A stretch of DNA of 7,436 nt from Euryarchaeota archaeon UBA433 (GTDB lineage: Archaea; Thermoplasmatota; Poseidoniia; Poseidoniales; Poseidoniaceae), in the NCBI GenBank assembly GCA_002495535.1, contig DAFX01000009.1:1-7436 (forward strand), written 5' to 3'. The notes under the pieces are model-generated. The model saw only the letters and a list, made by a program, of their open reading frames with translations, made no database searches and was not told the origin of the DNA. Shown here one piece after another: positions 6,768 through 7,436 of the stretch. Every line of letters starts with the position of its first letter. The first letter of the stretch is position 1. The position numbers were made by a program, and so were the translations under genes.

Positions 6768-7436
6768 TCACTTTAAGGCCTGATGCAAGGTGACGAACGG
6801 TCGATGATTTGGCCACACTCCGCTTGCTCCACTGGGTTTGTGAGACAGCAAAAGTGGAGCGTTTCGACGAATGCTTGAATGTTCAATCAGATGTTGATCT
6901 GCTTCATGTTCAACAAGCGACAACAGGTTTTGATGACGTTTTGATTTGCCTTTATGCGCTGTTATGATGATCACGGCCACGTTCAGTGAACCAGCCAATT
7001 CACGCAATTGATTCAGAATTCGACGCATCAAACAACGCGCTTCATGATCACCAACTTGTCGGTCCAAATGCATCGCAATGGGGCCGTCAATCACCACCAG
7101 CGGGGAACTGGTGATCGACACCTCTCGCGTGAGGCGTTCCACCAGCGTGGCGAGTTGGTGGACGGTGAACCCGCGCCCGATGAACAATCGATGGAGGTGG
7201 TCCTGTGATGACTGTTCACCGGCTGGGAAAACCGCCAAAATCCTAGCAGGGTCAATTCTTGAAGCCCCATCAATCCAATGCACGCATTCGCCGCGTTTCA
7301 AAGTCGAAACGCACCATGCTTCCGCGTATTTCCGCATGCTGCTGCCAACTCGCCCAGCACCTTGCAAGTGGTAGATGCATCCTCGGAGCGGGGCTATCGC
7401 TCTTGGATCCAATTCGTTTTTGCCTCGTTGAACTAG
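6768..7436 (-). CDS. RecA/RadB-like protein with degenerate Walker A, 5' end outside window
   Basis: This is the C-terminal 222 codons of a RecA-superfamily protein; the frame stays open to the right edge, so the start lies beyond it. A TTG at 7412 is unlikely to be the start, because the N-terminal part of the fold would be missing. Counting from that TTG, the P-loop position reads GAGRVGSSM (18-26): the glycines are there, but serine replaces the Walker A lysine. The helix after it and the strand ECVHWID (42-48) fit the RecA core. The Walker B strand SPLVVIDG has D109. The next strand is NVAVIIITAHKG (144-155), where RadB-type proteins have a T-N-Q sensor. The stretch GRGFTVHQLATL (79-90) also matches RadB-like proteins. 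Loss of the lysine suggests weak or no ATP hydrolysis, hence a mediator or structural role rather than a recombinase. It converges on the PolB2-like gene with 19 bases between stops, suggesting a shared DNA repair or damage tolerance role. A KaiC/GvpD-like relative is an alternative. Confidence 0.75.
   Translation of the reverse strand, partial: LVQRGKNELDPRAIAPLRGCIYHLQGAGRVGSSMRKYAEAWCVSTLKRGECVHWIDGASRIDPARILAVFPAGEQSSQDHLHRLFIGRGFTVHQLATLVERLTREVSITSSPLVVIDGPIAMHLDRQVGDHEARCLMRRILNQLRELAGSLNVAVIIITAHKGKSKRHQNLLSLVEHEADQHLIEHSSIRRNAPLLLSHKPSGASGVWPNHRPFVTLHQALK

Overview
The window most likely comes from an uncultured archaeon, probably a euryarchaeote of the marine Thermoplasmatota (Poseidoniia / Marine Group II) type. 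This rests on a family B DNA polymerase of the archaeal 'PolB2/inactivated' style, a RecA/RadB-like protein, a small archaeal-looking coiled-coil protein, and a membrane protein ending in an acidic helical tail. No rRNA or marker gene is present, so the assignment is an inference. The window is gene-dense, with six genes that can be supported. I saw no RNA gene, CRISPR array, insertion sequence or integrase.

Left part (1-2871): two genes on the minus strand, transcribed right to left. The upstream one (1726-2871) encodes a 381-residue multi-pass membrane protein. The downstream one (226-1644) encodes a roughly 460-472-residue protein with about eight membrane segments and a short helical C-terminal module. 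They are 81 bases apart with a small hairpin between them, so they may be co-transcribed. Neither function is recognised. Bases 1-225 look non-coding.

Middle (2872-3958): a divergent intergenic region of about 100 bases separates the membrane genes from a plus-strand short-form D-3-phosphoglycerate dehydrogenase (serA-like). It has all three catalytic residues, no ACT domain, and an unusual insertion just before the catalytic arginine.

Right part (4024-7436): the most interesting region. A 95-residue coiled-coil protein overlaps by 20 bases the start of an 818-residue family B DNA polymerase. The polymerase has a degenerate 3'-5' exonuclease domain and altered motifs B and C, but keeps one candidate catalytic aspartate in each of motifs A and C. 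Converging on it, with 19 bases between the stop codons, is a RecA/RadB-like protein that has lost the Walker A lysine and runs off the right edge. A small helical partner, an atypical polymerase and a non-canonical RecA paralogue together suggest a DNA damage tolerance or repair module, loosely analogous to bacterial ImuA-ImuB-DnaE2. That is an inference from motifs and gene neighbourhood only.
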